DNA of 64,000 nt, taken from positions 62,001 to 126,000 of the forward strand of contig NZ_VOSM01000006.1 in assembly GCF_007997015.1 (NCBI RefSeq), given 5' to 3'. Positions 27,106-35,692 of this stretch are shown piece after piece. Below the pieces are notes generated by a model. That model searched no databases and had not been told where the DNA came from. It was given only the letters and a program-made list of their open reading frames with translations. A program made the position numbers and the translations under genes. This DNA is from Lujinxingia vulgaris. Lineage in GTDB: Bacteria > Myxococcota_A > Bradymonadia > Bradymonadales > Bradymonadaceae. Position 1 is the first letter of the stretch, and each line of letters starts with the position of its first letter.

Positions 27106-28506
27106 TCACTCGGGGGTGGGATCGGCCCAGTCTTCGATGTTTCGCTGGCGTCCGCGGGCGATGCCCAGCGCGCGGGGAGGGACGTCGTCGGTGAGCGTGG
27201 AGCCGGCGCCGACGTAGGCGCCATCGCCGATGGCGATGGGTGCGACAAGGGCGGTGTTGGAGCCGATGAAGGCACCTTCGCCGATGGTGGTGCGGTGTTT
27301 GTTCTGGCCGTCGTAGTTGCAGGTGATGGTGCCGGCGCCGACGTTGGCGTTCTGGCCGACGTGGGCGTCACCAAGGTAGGTGAGGTGGCTTGCTTTGGCG
27401 CCCTTGTCGAGGCGGGTCTTTTTGATCTCGACGAAGTTGCCGACTTTGCAATTTTCGCCGATGTCGGCGCCGGGGCGCAGGTGGACGAAGGGGCCGATGG
27501 AGGCGTTTTGGTCGACGCGGGCGTCGGTGAGGTAGGAGTAGGCCAGCAGGCGCGCGCCGGGGCCGACGTGGCTGTCGGTGATGCGACAGCCCTGCTCGAT
27601 GTAGGCGCCGCGGGCGATGTGCGAGCTGCCGCAGATGGTGACGTCGGGCTCCAGCGTCACATCGGGCTCTAGCGTGGCGCTGGGCTCGATGGTGGTGCGG
27701 TCGGGGTCGATGAGGGTGACGCCGGCGCGCATCCAGCGCTCGAGGGTGCGGCGGCGTACAAAGGCGGTGGCGCGGGCCAGATCGAGGCGGTCGTTGACGC
27801 CCTGCACAAGCTCCGGGGTGGCGACGGGCCAGGCGATGGCGCGCTCGTTTTTGGCGGCCAGGGCGACGAGGTCGGTGAGGTAGTACTCGTTCTGGGCGTT
27901 GTCGGTGCCGGCGGCCATGATGGCGGGGATGGCGTCGAGCAAAAAGGAGGTGCGCGCCAGGTAGATGCCGGCGTTGATCTCGGTGATCGCGCGCTGATCT
28001 TCGGTGGCGTCTTTGAACTCGACGATGGCGTTGAGGCGGCCTTGCGCGGAGCGAATGATGCGACCGTAAGACGCGGGATCTTTGAGGATCGCCGTCATCA
28101 CGGCCAGGTCGCAGCCCGCGGAGGCTGCGTCGTTGACCATGCTGATGAGCGTCTCGGCGTCGAGGTTGGGGACGTCGCCGGAGAGGATCAGGGTGTAGGG
28201 GATGTCGGCATCAAGGGCGGGCAGGCCGCAGGCCACGGCGTGGGCCGTGCCGAGCTGCTCGTCCTGAAAGGCCGGGTGGATGGCGTCGGCGTAGCTCTGG
28301 GGGCGGAGCCAGGCTTCGACCTGTTCGCGCTGGTGGCCGAGGATGGGGACGACGCGTGCCGCGCCGGCATCAAGCGCGGCGCGGGTGACGTGTCCGATGA
28401 GCGGGGTCCCGAGCAGGGGGTGGAGCACCTTGATGGTGTCCGAGCGCATGCGGGTGCCCATGCCGGCGGCGAGGATCAGCGACTGAAAAGGGGTCGAAGG
28501 GTTCAT
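27106..28506 (-). CDS. glmU: Bifunctional GlmU: GlcN-1-P acetyltransferase / GlcNAc-1-P uridyltransferase
   Basis: The 466-residue cytoplasmic enzyme makes UDP-GlcNAc for peptidoglycan and LPS. The N-terminal pyrophosphorylase has LILAAGMGTRM and KVLHPLLG. The C-terminal half is a left-handed beta-helix of hexapeptide repeats (PFVHLRPGADIGENCKVGNF, ASHLTYLGDAHVGQNANVGA, TITCNYDGQNKHRT). Its length and domain order are normal. It is read toward the TPR protein gene with a 263-nt gap that has no recognisable feature. Confidence 0.96.
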   Translation of the reverse strand: MNPSTPFQSLILAAGMGTRMRSDTIKVLHPLLGTPLIGHVTRAALDAGAARVVPILGHQREQVEAWLRPQSYADAIHPAFQDEQLGTAHAVACGLPALDADIPYTLILSGDVPNLDAETLISMVNDAASAGCDLAVMTAILKDPASYGRIIRSAQGRLNAIVEFKDATEDQRAITEINAGIYLARTSFLLDAIPAIMAAGTDNAQNEYYLTDLVALAAKNERAIAWPVATPELVQGVNDRLDLARATAFVRRRTLERWMRAGVTLIDPDRTTIEPSATLEPDVTLEPDVTICGSSHIARGAYIEQGCRITDSHVGPGARLLAYSYLTDARVDQNASIGPFVHLRPGADIGENCKVGNFVEIKKTRLDKGAKASHLTYLGDAHVGQNANVGAGTITCNYDGQNKHRTTIGEGAFIGSNTALVAPIAIGDGAYVGAGSTLTDDVPPRALGIARGRQRNIEDWADPTPE

Positions 28507-28601
28507 GGCTCTCCCGGAGGGAAAAGCGCCGGGCTCTTCGACGGCCGCTGCCCGACGGTGGGGTTATGGTGGTGTTGTGCTAAGTTCTTGATATTGCTCG
28601 C

Positions 28602-29834
28602 TTATTCAGCCGGCGAGGGCTGCTCCTGGTCGGAGTCGATGTCGGCGTCGACGTCGCTGGACTCGGGGCGGCGATCTTCGGGCTGAATGTGGTAAATCAG
28701 CGGGGTGCGGGCATCGGCGCTGGCCTTCTGGAAGGCGATCTCCTGGGCGACGCGGGGGTCGGTGGTGGCCTTTTCGCCGGACGAGGTCTCGAAGTCGCGG
28801 ACCAGGGCGTCGAACTCGGCGCAGGCCTGGGCGGTGACGGTGCGCTTCTTGCGGTAAGGCATGAACGCCGACTTAAAGCCGTCGATCATCAGCTTGCGCA
28901 AGTCACCGATGTTCAGGTCGTAGTGCTGGACGGCACGCCAGAACTCGTCGGTCATGGACGTGTCGGTGATGAGGCGGTTGTCGGTGTTGATCGTGCAGCG
29001 CAGGCCGTAGCTCATGTAGAAGGGCAGCGGGTGGGACTCGAAGCTCTTGGCGGCGCGGGTCTGCACGTTGCTGGTCAGGCAGACTTCCAGGGGGATGCGG
29101 TGATCGTTGAGGAAGTTGAGCAGGTCGCCGTCTTCGCGCAGGCGGGTGCCGTGGCCGATGCGGTGGGCGCCGCCCAGGTGAATGGCCTGGTGGATGGACT
29201 CGGGGCCGTAGGCTTCGCCGGCGTGAATGGTCAGGTTCACGTTGTTATTGCGAATCAGATAAAAGGCTTCGCGATAATCTTTGGCGGGGTTGTCGGCCTC
29301 GGCGCCGGCGAGGTCGAAGCCGACGACGCCGCGGTTTTTAAAGGCGACGCAGAGCTCGGCCATGCGCAGGGAGCTCTCGGGGGTCATGTGGCGGATGCCG
29401 CAGATGATCTGACCGCTCATCAGGCCGTAGCGGCGCTTAGCTTCGCGCAGGCCTTCGGCTACCGCTTCGACGATGACCGGGTAGGAGAGGCCGTTGCGGG
29501 TGTGCAGAAGTGGCGAGTAGCGCACTTCCATGTATTTGACGTTTTCGCGGGCGGCGTCTTCGCCGAGCTCAAAGGCGGCGCGGTAGAGGGACTCCTCGGT
29601 CTGCATCACGCTCAAGGTGACGTCGAAGGCTTTGAGGTAGTCGGTGAGATCTTCGCAGATGGCGCCGATGTTGATGGCGCGGGCGAGCTCGTCTTCGGTC
29701 TGGGGGTTACCGGGGAGGGCGATGCCCTCTTTTTCGGCCAGCTCAAGGATGGTGGAGAGGCGCATGCTGCCGTCGAGGTGGACGTGCAGGTCGGTCTTGG
29801 GCATGCGGTGGATAAAGTCACGGGTGATTTTCAT
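28602..29834 (-). CDS. add: Adenosine deaminase
   Basis: The 410-residue enzyme deaminates (deoxy)adenosine to (deoxy)inosine. Zinc ligands H17 and H19 lie in TDLHVHLDGS; HAGEAYGP, SNVQTRAAKS and NTDNRLITD hold the remaining ligand and catalytic residues. It is longer than a typical ~340-residue Add because of a C-terminal extension ending in an acidic tail (ESSDVDADIDSDQEQ). The gene lies 95 nt upstream of glmU on the same strand and may share its transcript. It fits with deoC in nucleoside use. Confidence 0.93.
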   Translation of the reverse strand: MKITRDFIHRMPKTDLHVHLDGSMRLSTILELAEKEGIALPGNPQTEDELARAINIGAICEDLTDYLKAFDVTLSVMQTEESLYRAAFELGEDAARENVKYMEVRYSPLLHTRNGLSYPVIVEAVAEGLREAKRRYGLMSGQIICGIRHMTPESSLRMAELCVAFKNRGVVGFDLAGAEADNPAKDYREAFYLIRNNNVNLTIHAGEAYGPESIHQAIHLGGAHRIGHGTRLREDGDLLNFLNDHRIPLEVCLTSNVQTRAAKSFESHPLPFYMSYGLRCTINTDNRLITDTSMTDEFWRAVQHYDLNIGDLRKLMIDGFKSAFMPYRKKRTVTAQACAEFDALVRDFETSSGEKATTDPRVAQEIAFQKASADARTPLIYHIQPEDRRPESSDVDADIDSDQEQPSPAE

Positions 29835-30031
29835 AGTGCCATCCTTTTTTTTAGGTGCGGGCCGGCGCTGGCGTCCGCGCGGGCGCTTCGCGAAGTTGCA
29901 GGGTTTTACTGATAGTGTCGGGCTTTGTCGAGTGGGGGCAGGGCCCGGGTTAGAGGGGAGAAGGGGCGAGCGGGAGTAAAGATTCCCGCCGGGGCGTCAA
30001 AGGTTGTAGCGGACGGAATATCCGTTGAAGA

Positions 30032-30739
30032 TCAGTTGAAATGGGAGCGGTCGGAGGGTTTATTGTCGGGCTCTTTGGAGCGCAGAAGTTTTAAATTTCG
30101 GCGCTGCCGGCGGCGGATGAAGGCGCGTTTGATGCGGGAGGGGCGCCAGTATTCGCTGGCGATGAGCAGGCCGGTGGCCATGCCGCCGAGGTGTCCGGCG
30201 ATGGAGATGGCTTCGCGGCCGGCGACGACAAAGAGGATGTCGAGGCCGATGAAGACAAGCAGCATCGTTTTGCCGGTGACGGGCAAGAAGAGCAGGTTGA
30301 GGCGGTCGTTCCAGTGACGCCAGGCAAAGGCGGCGACCACGCCCATCACGGCCGCGGAGAAGCCGAGCGTGGGGAAGTTTGTGGAGAGGAGGAGCTGGCT
30401 TGCCAGAATGGTCAGGCCGCCGCCCAGGGCGCAGAGCAGGTTGAAGCGCCACCAACGGGTGCCCGACCAGCGCTGGTCAAGCTCGGCGCCGAACATCCAG
30501 AGGACAAACCCATTAAAAAGCAGGTGGGTGAAGTCGGCGTGCCAGAAGGCGTAGGTGATGAGCGTCCAGACCTGGCCCTGGTCGATGACGGCGCTTCTGG
30601 AGATGAGCAGGTAGTCGTCGACGAAGGCACCCAGCGGGGCGATCATGACCGAGGCGAACCAGAGGGTGAAGAGGCCCACCAGGGTGATTTTGATGTTGCG
30701 GGTGAAGGGGGGCCAGTAGAACTGGAGTTGTTGGGCCAT
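30032..30739 (-). CDS. Rhomboid-family intramembrane serine protease
   Basis: The 235-residue inner-membrane protein has about six hydrophobic helices. The catalytic dyad is present: S128 in TLGFSAAVMG and H183 in AGHLGGMATG. H72 and N76 in THLLFNGF occupy the oxyanion positions. The short basic C-terminal tail (RRRQRRNLKLLR) faces the cytoplasm. The frame and length are normal for a compact bacterial rhomboid. Substrates are unknown. Confidence 0.92.
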   Translation of the reverse strand: MAQQLQFYWPPFTRNIKITLVGLFTLWFASVMIAPLGAFVDDYLLISRSAVIDQGQVWTLITYAFWHADFTHLLFNGFVLWMFGAELDQRWSGTRWWRFNLLCALGGGLTILASQLLLSTNFPTLGFSAAVMGVVAAFAWRHWNDRLNLLFLPVTGKTMLLVFIGLDILFVVAGREAISIAGHLGGMATGLLIASEYWRPSRIKRAFIRRRQRRNLKLLRSKEPDNKPSDRSHFN

Positions 30740-30847
30740 GGCTGCCTCTCAGGGGTGCGTCGCGGTCACAGTGTTGAGGAGAACGTGACCACCAAAGGGG
30801 AGGTTGACCATAGGGGAGGTTGCCGGGATCGCAAGCCTGCATCACTG

Positions 30848-30952
30848 CATCACCTCCTCAGGACGAAGCCAGCGGTGTCGCTGCGGATTCGCGGTAGCGT
30901 TGCTACAGCTTCATCCTTGCTCCTTGCTGGACTTCGCCCTGAGGAGGTGATG
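30848..30952 (+). repeat. Hairpin repeat, copy A
   Basis: Bases 30848-30862 (CATCACCTCCTCAGG) are the exact complement of 30938-30952. The stem continues with ACGAAG against CTTCGC. Inside it the core GTAGCGTTGCTAC forms a second small hairpin. The whole unit can fold into a hairpin of about 105 nt. It shares its core with copy B and with the tandem units near 58 kb. Confidence 0.9.
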
Positions 30953-30969
30953 GTGGGGAGGGGCATGTT

Positions 30970-31063
30970 CAGGACAAAGCCAGCGGTGTCGCTGCGGATT
31001 CGCGGTAGCGTTGCTACAGCTTCATCCTTGCTCCTTGCTGGACTTCGCCCTGAGGAGGTGATG
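30970..31063 (+). repeat. Hairpin repeat, copy B
   Basis: This is a near-identical direct repeat of copy A over about 90 nt, 17 nt downstream of it. The right outer arm (CCTGAGGAGGTGATG) is kept but the left arm is replaced by unrelated sequence, so the outer stem is lost while the inner hairpin remains. Array 7 begins about 20 nt later. Confidence 0.9.
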
Positions 31064-31080
31064 GGGGTGTAGGGGTATCT

Positions 31081-32192
31081 CGTGGTGCCAGGCAGGCGAG
31101 CAAGATTGAGAAGATCGGGTGCCAGACAGTCGTACAGATTCACCCGGGTGCAGAAGACCGGGTGCCAGGCAGTCGTACAGATTCACCGTGGTGCCAGGCA
31201 GTCGTACAGATTCACCGTGGTGCCAGGCAGTCGTACAGATTCACCGTGGTGCCAGGCAGTCGTACAGATTCACCGTGGTGCCAGGCAATCGAGCAAGATT
31301 GAGAAGATCGGGTGCCAGGCAGTCGAGCGAGTTGGTTCGGACCGGGTGCCAGGCACTCGTACAGATTCACCGTGGTGCCAGGCAATCGAGCAAGATTGAG
31401 AAGATCGGGTGCCAGGCAGTCGTACAGATTCACCCGGGTGCCAGGCAGTCGTACAGATTCACCGTGGTGCCAGGCAGTCGTACAGATTCACCGTGGTGCC
31501 AGGCAGTCGAGCATGATTGAGAAGATTGGGTGCCAGGCAGTCGTACAGATTCACCGTGGTGCCAGGCAGTCGTACAGATTCGGGTGCGAGAAGATCGGGT
31601 GCCAGGCAGTCGTACAGATTCACCCGGGTGCCAGGCAGTCGAGCAAGATTGAGAAGACCGGGTGCCAGGCAGTCGTACAGATTCGCCCGGGTGCCAGGCA
31701 GTCGAGCGAGTTGGTTCGGACCGGGTGCCAGGCAGTCGTACAGATTCGGGTGCGAGAAGATCGGGTGCCAGGCAGTCGTACAGATTCGGGTGCGAGAAGA
31801 TCGGGTGCCAGGCAGTCGTACGGATTCACCCGGGTGCCAGGCAGTCGAGCAAGATTGAGAAGACCGGGTGCCAGGCAGTCGTACGGATTCACCGTGGTGC
31901 CAGGCAGTCGAGCAAGATTGAGAAGATTGGGTGCCAGGCAGTCGAGCGAGTTGGTTCGGACCGGGTGCCAGGCAGTCGTACAGATTCGGGTGCGAGAAGA
32001 TCGGGTGCCAGGCAGTCGTACAGATTCGGGTGCGAGAAGATCGGGTGCCAGGCAGTCGTACAGATTCACCGTGGTGCCAGGCAGTCGAGCAAGATTGAGA
32101 AGACCGGGTGCCAGGCAGTCGTACAGATTCACCGTGGTGCCAGGCAGTCGAGCATGATCGAAAAGACCGGGTGCCAGGCATTCGATCGGGGT
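31081..32192 (+). repeat. GTGCCAGGCAC-type array 7 (about 34 units, variant GTGCCAGGCAG)
   Basis: This is the largest array of the window. The core is mostly GTGCCAGGCAGTCG, which breaks the palindrome. Three unit lengths are mixed: 29 nt (TCGTACAGATTCACCGTG spacer), 34 nt (TCGAGCAAGATTGAGAAGAC spacer) and 40 nt (with GGGTGCGAGAAGATC inserted). It fills a region between the divergent rhomboid and RCC1 genes. Confidence 0.96.
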
Positions 32193-32207
32193 GTTACGAA
32201 TCAAAAC

Positions 32208-32236
32208 TTGTGTGGGGAGCGCGGGTTGGCGATAAG
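32208..32236 (+). promoter_or_regulatory. Possible sigma-70-like promoter of the RCC1 lipoprotein gene
   Basis: TTGTGT and GATAAG are separated by 17 nt and lie ~58 nt upstream of the ATG at 32294, just after the last array copy. The match is partial, so this is a weak call. Confidence 0.3.
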
Positions 32237-32293
32237 GATGGGGACCTTTTTAGCGTGTGTGTTGATGGAGAACTTCGAGTCGAGGGAGACGAG

Positions 32294-33844
32294 ATGAAGC
32301 GTGAACTGTTGGTGGCGTTGGGGCTTTCGGTGGGGTTGTGTGCGGCGTGGGGATGCGGAGAGCCGGAGGAAGATCCGGTGGAGGATGTGGGGGTGGAAGA
32401 GGATGCCGGTGATGTGGGTGGGGAGGAGGATGCCGGTGATATTGGTGGGGAGGAGGATGCCGATGTTGAGGAGGACGCCGATGGTGGGGATGAAGACACC
32501 GACGTCGGCGGCGGCGATGTGAGCGTGGAGGTGGAGGGGCTTCCCGAGGGGCGCACCTATTTCCGCAGCGTAAGCGGTGTGGTCGTGACCTGTGAGGAGG
32601 GCTGTGAGGTGGCGTGTGAGCTGAGCCTGGACGGGGCAGCGGCAGAGGCCGTGGCGTGTGAGGAGGGGCAGGCCTTTGATCTGGAGGGGCTCGAGTACGG
32701 GGAGTATGAGCTTGGCGTGGTGGTCGATGGTGAGGTTGCGGCCACGCGCGGCTTTGAGGTGCATCCGCCAGAATGGGCGTCGGTGAGTGGGGGAGCGGGT
32801 CATACCTGCTCGATCTTGCTCGACGGGCACCTGGTGTGTTTCGGCGATGGTGATGAGGGGCAGCTCGGAGATGGGGCAGGCGCGTCTTCGGCGGAGGCCG
32901 TCCTGGTGGATGGGACGTGGTCTGCGGTGGATGCCGGGGCCAGCCATACCTGCGCGATCTCTGAGGAGGGTGCGCTCTACTGCTGGGGCACCTCCGCTGA
33001 AGGTGCGCTGGGCACGGGTGAAACCTCTTCCAACTCGCCAGTTCAGGTTGGCACCGAGAGTGATTGGGAGAGCGTGAGCGCCGGCGGCTCGCATAGCTGC
33101 GGGATTCGCGCCGGTGGTGCGCTCTACTGCTGGGGTGATTCCACCCAGGGTGCCACGGGGCTGGGCAGTGAGGTGAGTGAGGCGACCGAGCCTGTGCTTG
33201 TGGAAGCCGATGGTGTGAGCGCCTGGTCGGCCGTGAGTGCGGGCGATGGGTTTACGTGCGCGTTGACCGACGCCGGCGCCCTCTATTGCTGGGGTCGCGC
33301 CGACGCCGCGGTGGTGGGACCGAACGGCGACACGGTGTCCGAGCCGCGGGCCTACGCCGGGGAGCTTGAGTTCTCCGCGATCTCGGCCGGGCTTGTGCAC
33401 GCGTGTGGTGTGGTGGACGGTGGCGAGTCTCCCGATGACGTGCAGTGCTGGGGTGAAGGCGCCGCGTATCAGCTGGGAACGGGGGAGACGCGCCGGGAGA
33501 ACAGCCCGACGACGCGCGCGGTGGGCTCGGTGGAGCTGAGCTCGGTGGTGAGCGGAGCGACGTTTAGCTGCGGATTGGCGCCCGAGGGCACATTGAACTG
33601 CTGGGGAAGCAATACCAGCGGCCAACTGGGCTTTGATCCGGTGACCGCTGAGTTTCCCTTCCCGGCTCAGGTCAGTGAAGAAGTCTGGGAAACGGTGGGC
33701 GCTGGATTCGCGCATAGCTGCGGGGTGCGCGCCTCGGATAAGAGCCTTCTGTGCTGGGGTGACAACTCGGCCGGGGCGTTGGGACGCGGAAACGTCAGTG
33801 AAGAAGCCCTCTTTGAAGGGGCTGAAATCGTCTGGCCTTTCTGA
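32294..33844 (+). CDS. RCC1-repeat lipoprotein
   Basis: The 516-residue protein has a signal peptide ending LCAAWGC, an acidic Asp/Glu/Gly linker (residues ~20-80), a small beta domain, then about seven RCC1-type repeats. Each repeat carries the pattern H-T/S-C-x-I/L ... L-x-C-W-G (GHTCSILLDG, SHTCAISEEGALYCWG, SHSCGIRAGGALYCWG and so on), which would form a seven-bladed propeller on the cell surface. Each blade has a conserved Cys pair that could be a disulfide. The ATG at 32294 has GGGAG upstream; the frame is open into the array but the signal peptide fixes the start. Confidence 0.88.
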   Translation: MKRELLVALGLSVGLCAAWGCGEPEEDPVEDVGVEEDAGDVGGEEDAGDIGGEEDADVEEDADGGDEDTDVGGGDVSVEVEGLPEGRTYFRSVSGVVVTCEEGCEVACELSLDGAAAEAVACEEGQAFDLEGLEYGEYELGVVVDGEVAATRGFEVHPPEWASVSGGAGHTCSILLDGHLVCFGDGDEGQLGDGAGASSAEAVLVDGTWSAVDAGASHTCAISEEGALYCWGTSAEGALGTGETSSNSPVQVGTESDWESVSAGGSHSCGIRAGGALYCWGDSTQGATGLGSEVSEATEPVLVEADGVSAWSAVSAGDGFTCALTDAGALYCWGRADAAVVGPNGDTVSEPRAYAGELEFSAISAGLVHACGVVDGGESPDDVQCWGEGAAYQLGTGETRRENSPTTRAVGSVELSSVVSGATFSCGLAPEGTLNCWGSNTSGQLGFDPVTAEFPFPAQVSEEVWETVGAGFAHSCGVRASDKSLLCWGDNSAGALGRGNVSEEALFEGAEIVWPF

Positions 33845-33871
33845 GGCGTAGAGAGCGTAGAGAGGATGATT

Positions 33872-33907
33872 GAAGAAAAGCCGGCCTGTGAGGGCCGGTT
33901 TTTTCAT
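33872..33907 (+). terminator. Terminator after the RCC1 lipoprotein gene
   Basis: AAGCCGGCC pairs with GGCCGGTT around TGTGAG, followed by TTTTTTC. It lies 30 nt after the stop at 33844. Confidence 0.88.
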
Positions 33908-33920
33908 TCAGGGGAGGTGT

Positions 33921-34066
33921 GCGGGTGCCAGGCACCCGGACGAAGTTGCACGAGTGCCAGGCACCCGGACGAAGTTGGCACCCGGACGAAGTTGCACGAG
34001 TGCCTGGCACGCGGGCGAATCTGCACGAGTGCCGAATCTGCACGAGTGCCTGGCACCCGGTTGGAA
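33921..34066 (+). repeat. GTGCCAGGCAC array 8 (about 5 units, mixed orientation)
   Basis: Two copies read GTGCCAGGCACCCG and two read GTGCCTGGCAC, with partial copies (GGCACCCGGACGAAGTT, GTGCCGAATCTGCACGA) between them. The spacer is GACGAAGTTGCACGA or GCGAATCTGCACGA. The array is short and scrambled. The 140 nt from there to 34206 are G-rich and hold nothing I can identify. Confidence 0.9.
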
Positions 34067-34205
34067 GGTCTGGGGGGACTCGGGTGTTGGGCTGGCGAGT
34101 GTCGACGGGGTGGGAGGGGGTGTGTTAGTGGCGGGAGATGCGAAGAAGTGGTCGTGGTGCTGCACCCTGACTGAGCGGAAGACTAAAGATGAGGACGGAC
34201 AGGCG

Positions 34206-35540
34206 ATGGCGGAAGTAAAGGCGTTTCGAGGCGTGCGGTATGGGTGGGAGTCGATGGGGCCGGAGGAGGCGTCAAAGGTTGTGGCGCCGCCTTATGATGT
34301 GATTGACGAGGCGATGCTGGGGGAGCTTTACCGGCGGCATCCGCAGAACGTGGTGCGTCTGGATCTGAACCGCCGTCAGGCCAGTGATAATGTGGAGAAT
34401 AACCGCTACACGCGCGCCCGCCGCTACATGTTCGACTGGCTGGCACAGGGGGTGATGATCCTGGAGCCGGAGCCTGCGGTGTATGTGCACGTGCAGGAGT
34501 TTGAGGATGAGGCCGGCACGGTGTATCGGCGTCAGGGGTTTATGGCGCTGGTGCGGCTCGCCGAGTACGAGGAGCGGGTGGTGCTGCCGCATGAGCGCAC
34601 GCTGAAGGGGCCCAAGGCCGACCGGCTGGAGCTGATGAAGTCAACCGACGCCAACTTAAGTCAGATCTTCTTTCTTTATGATGATGAGGAAGGGGAGGTC
34701 GACGGACCGCTCTACGGGGCGACCCGGGGGGAGGCGCCGGCGCTGGATATTCGCACCGAGGATGGGATTCGCCATCAGCTCTGGGCGGTGCGCGATGAGG
34801 TGGTGCATCGGGCCGTGGCGCAGGGGCTTCAAGAGCGGCCGCTTTTGATCGCCGACGGGCATCATCGCTACGAGACGGCGCTGGCGTACCGGGACTTTCG
34901 CCGGGAGGTGGCCGAGGAGGCCGATGCGGATGCGCCTTATGAGTTTGTGATGGGGTTTCTGGTCAATATGCACGACCCGGGGTTGCAGGTCTTTCCGACC
35001 CACCGGGTGGTGCATTCGGTCGAAGGGTTTGACGGGGCGAGGCTGCGCGCGCAGCTCGAGAGCGCGGGACTTTACCGGGTGGAGGATCTGGGGTGGGATC
35101 TTCTGGACGATCTCGACGGGCTGCGCGAGCGGCTGGAGGCGGCCGGCCGGGAGTATCCGAGCTTTGTGGTGGCGATGGAGTCCGATGAGGCCCTCTTGCT
35201 GGTGCAGTATGTGGGCGGAGTGGACGCGCCGGTCTTCGATGAGGAGACGCCCGAGGAGGTGCGCAGACTTGATGTGGCGATCCTGCATGAGGCGCTCTTC
35301 GATCGGATGCTGGGCATCGATCGGGCCGCTCAGGAGGCCAAATCCAACCTGGGTTATGTCAAGGGGTGGGCCGAGGCGCGGGCGGCGCTCGATGAGCCGG
35401 GCCATCAGATGGTGGTGTTTATGAACGCCACGCCGGTGGAGCAGGTCAACCGGGTGTGCCTCTCGGGCGGGAAGATGCCGCAGAAGTCGACCTTCTTTTA
35501 TCCCAAGGTCTTAAGCGGGCTTGTGATCAACCTGCTTTAA
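34206..35540 (+). CDS. DUF1015 family protein
   Basis: The 444-residue protein matches the DUF1015 family from end to end: FRGVRYGWESMGPEEASKVV, APPYDVI, NVVRLDLNR, LPHERTLKGPKADRLELMKS, LLIADGHHRYETALAYRD and GKMPQKSTFFYPKVLSGL. The biochemical role is uncertain. The ATG at 34206 begins MAEVKAFRG, the usual family N-terminus; a longer frame back through array 8 to 33870 is not credible. A strong terminator follows. Confidence 0.9.
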   Translation: MAEVKAFRGVRYGWESMGPEEASKVVAPPYDVIDEAMLGELYRRHPQNVVRLDLNRRQASDNVENNRYTRARRYMFDWLAQGVMILEPEPAVYVHVQEFEDEAGTVYRRQGFMALVRLAEYEERVVLPHERTLKGPKADRLELMKSTDANLSQIFFLYDDEEGEVDGPLYGATRGEAPALDIRTEDGIRHQLWAVRDEVVHRAVAQGLQERPLLIADGHHRYETALAYRDFRREVAEEADADAPYEFVMGFLVNMHDPGLQVFPTHRVVHSVEGFDGARLRAQLESAGLYRVEDLGWDLLDDLDGLRERLEAAGREYPSFVVAMESDEALLLVQYVGGVDAPVFDEETPEEVRRLDVAILHEALFDRMLGIDRAAQEAKSNLGYVKGWAEARAALDEPGHQMVVFMNATPVEQVNRVCLSGGKMPQKSTFFYPKVLSGLVINLL

Positions 35541-35560
35541 GCGCCGGCGCACGGTGTTTT

Positions 35561-35596
35561 ATGGCGAGGCCCGAGAGGGCCTCGCTTTTTTTTTGA
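35561..35596 (+). terminator. Terminator after the DUF1015 gene
   Basis: GCGAGGCC pairs with GGCCTCGC around CGAGA, followed by nine T. It lies 20 nt after the stop at 35540. Confidence 0.93.
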
Positions 35597-35692
35597 AAAA
35601 AGATCGGGGGTCGGACGCAAGACTGGCGAGCGGGGCTCGATAATAGGGAGGTGGGAAGCGTGCGTGTGAGAGCGCGGTAGCGAGGAGGCCAG

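Noticed and set aside
30950-31075. Small peptide gene within the hairpin repeats, with AGGAGG and ATG at the end of copy A
   Set aside because: The ribosome-like sequence is the right arm of the outer stem, and the frame simply runs through the second repeat copy. There is no independent support.
1277-34066. Sigma-54 promoters, because the reverse strand of the repeat contains TGGCAC
   Set aside because: The -12 element TTGC is absent at the required distance in the units examined, and the copies sit mostly at gene 3' ends.
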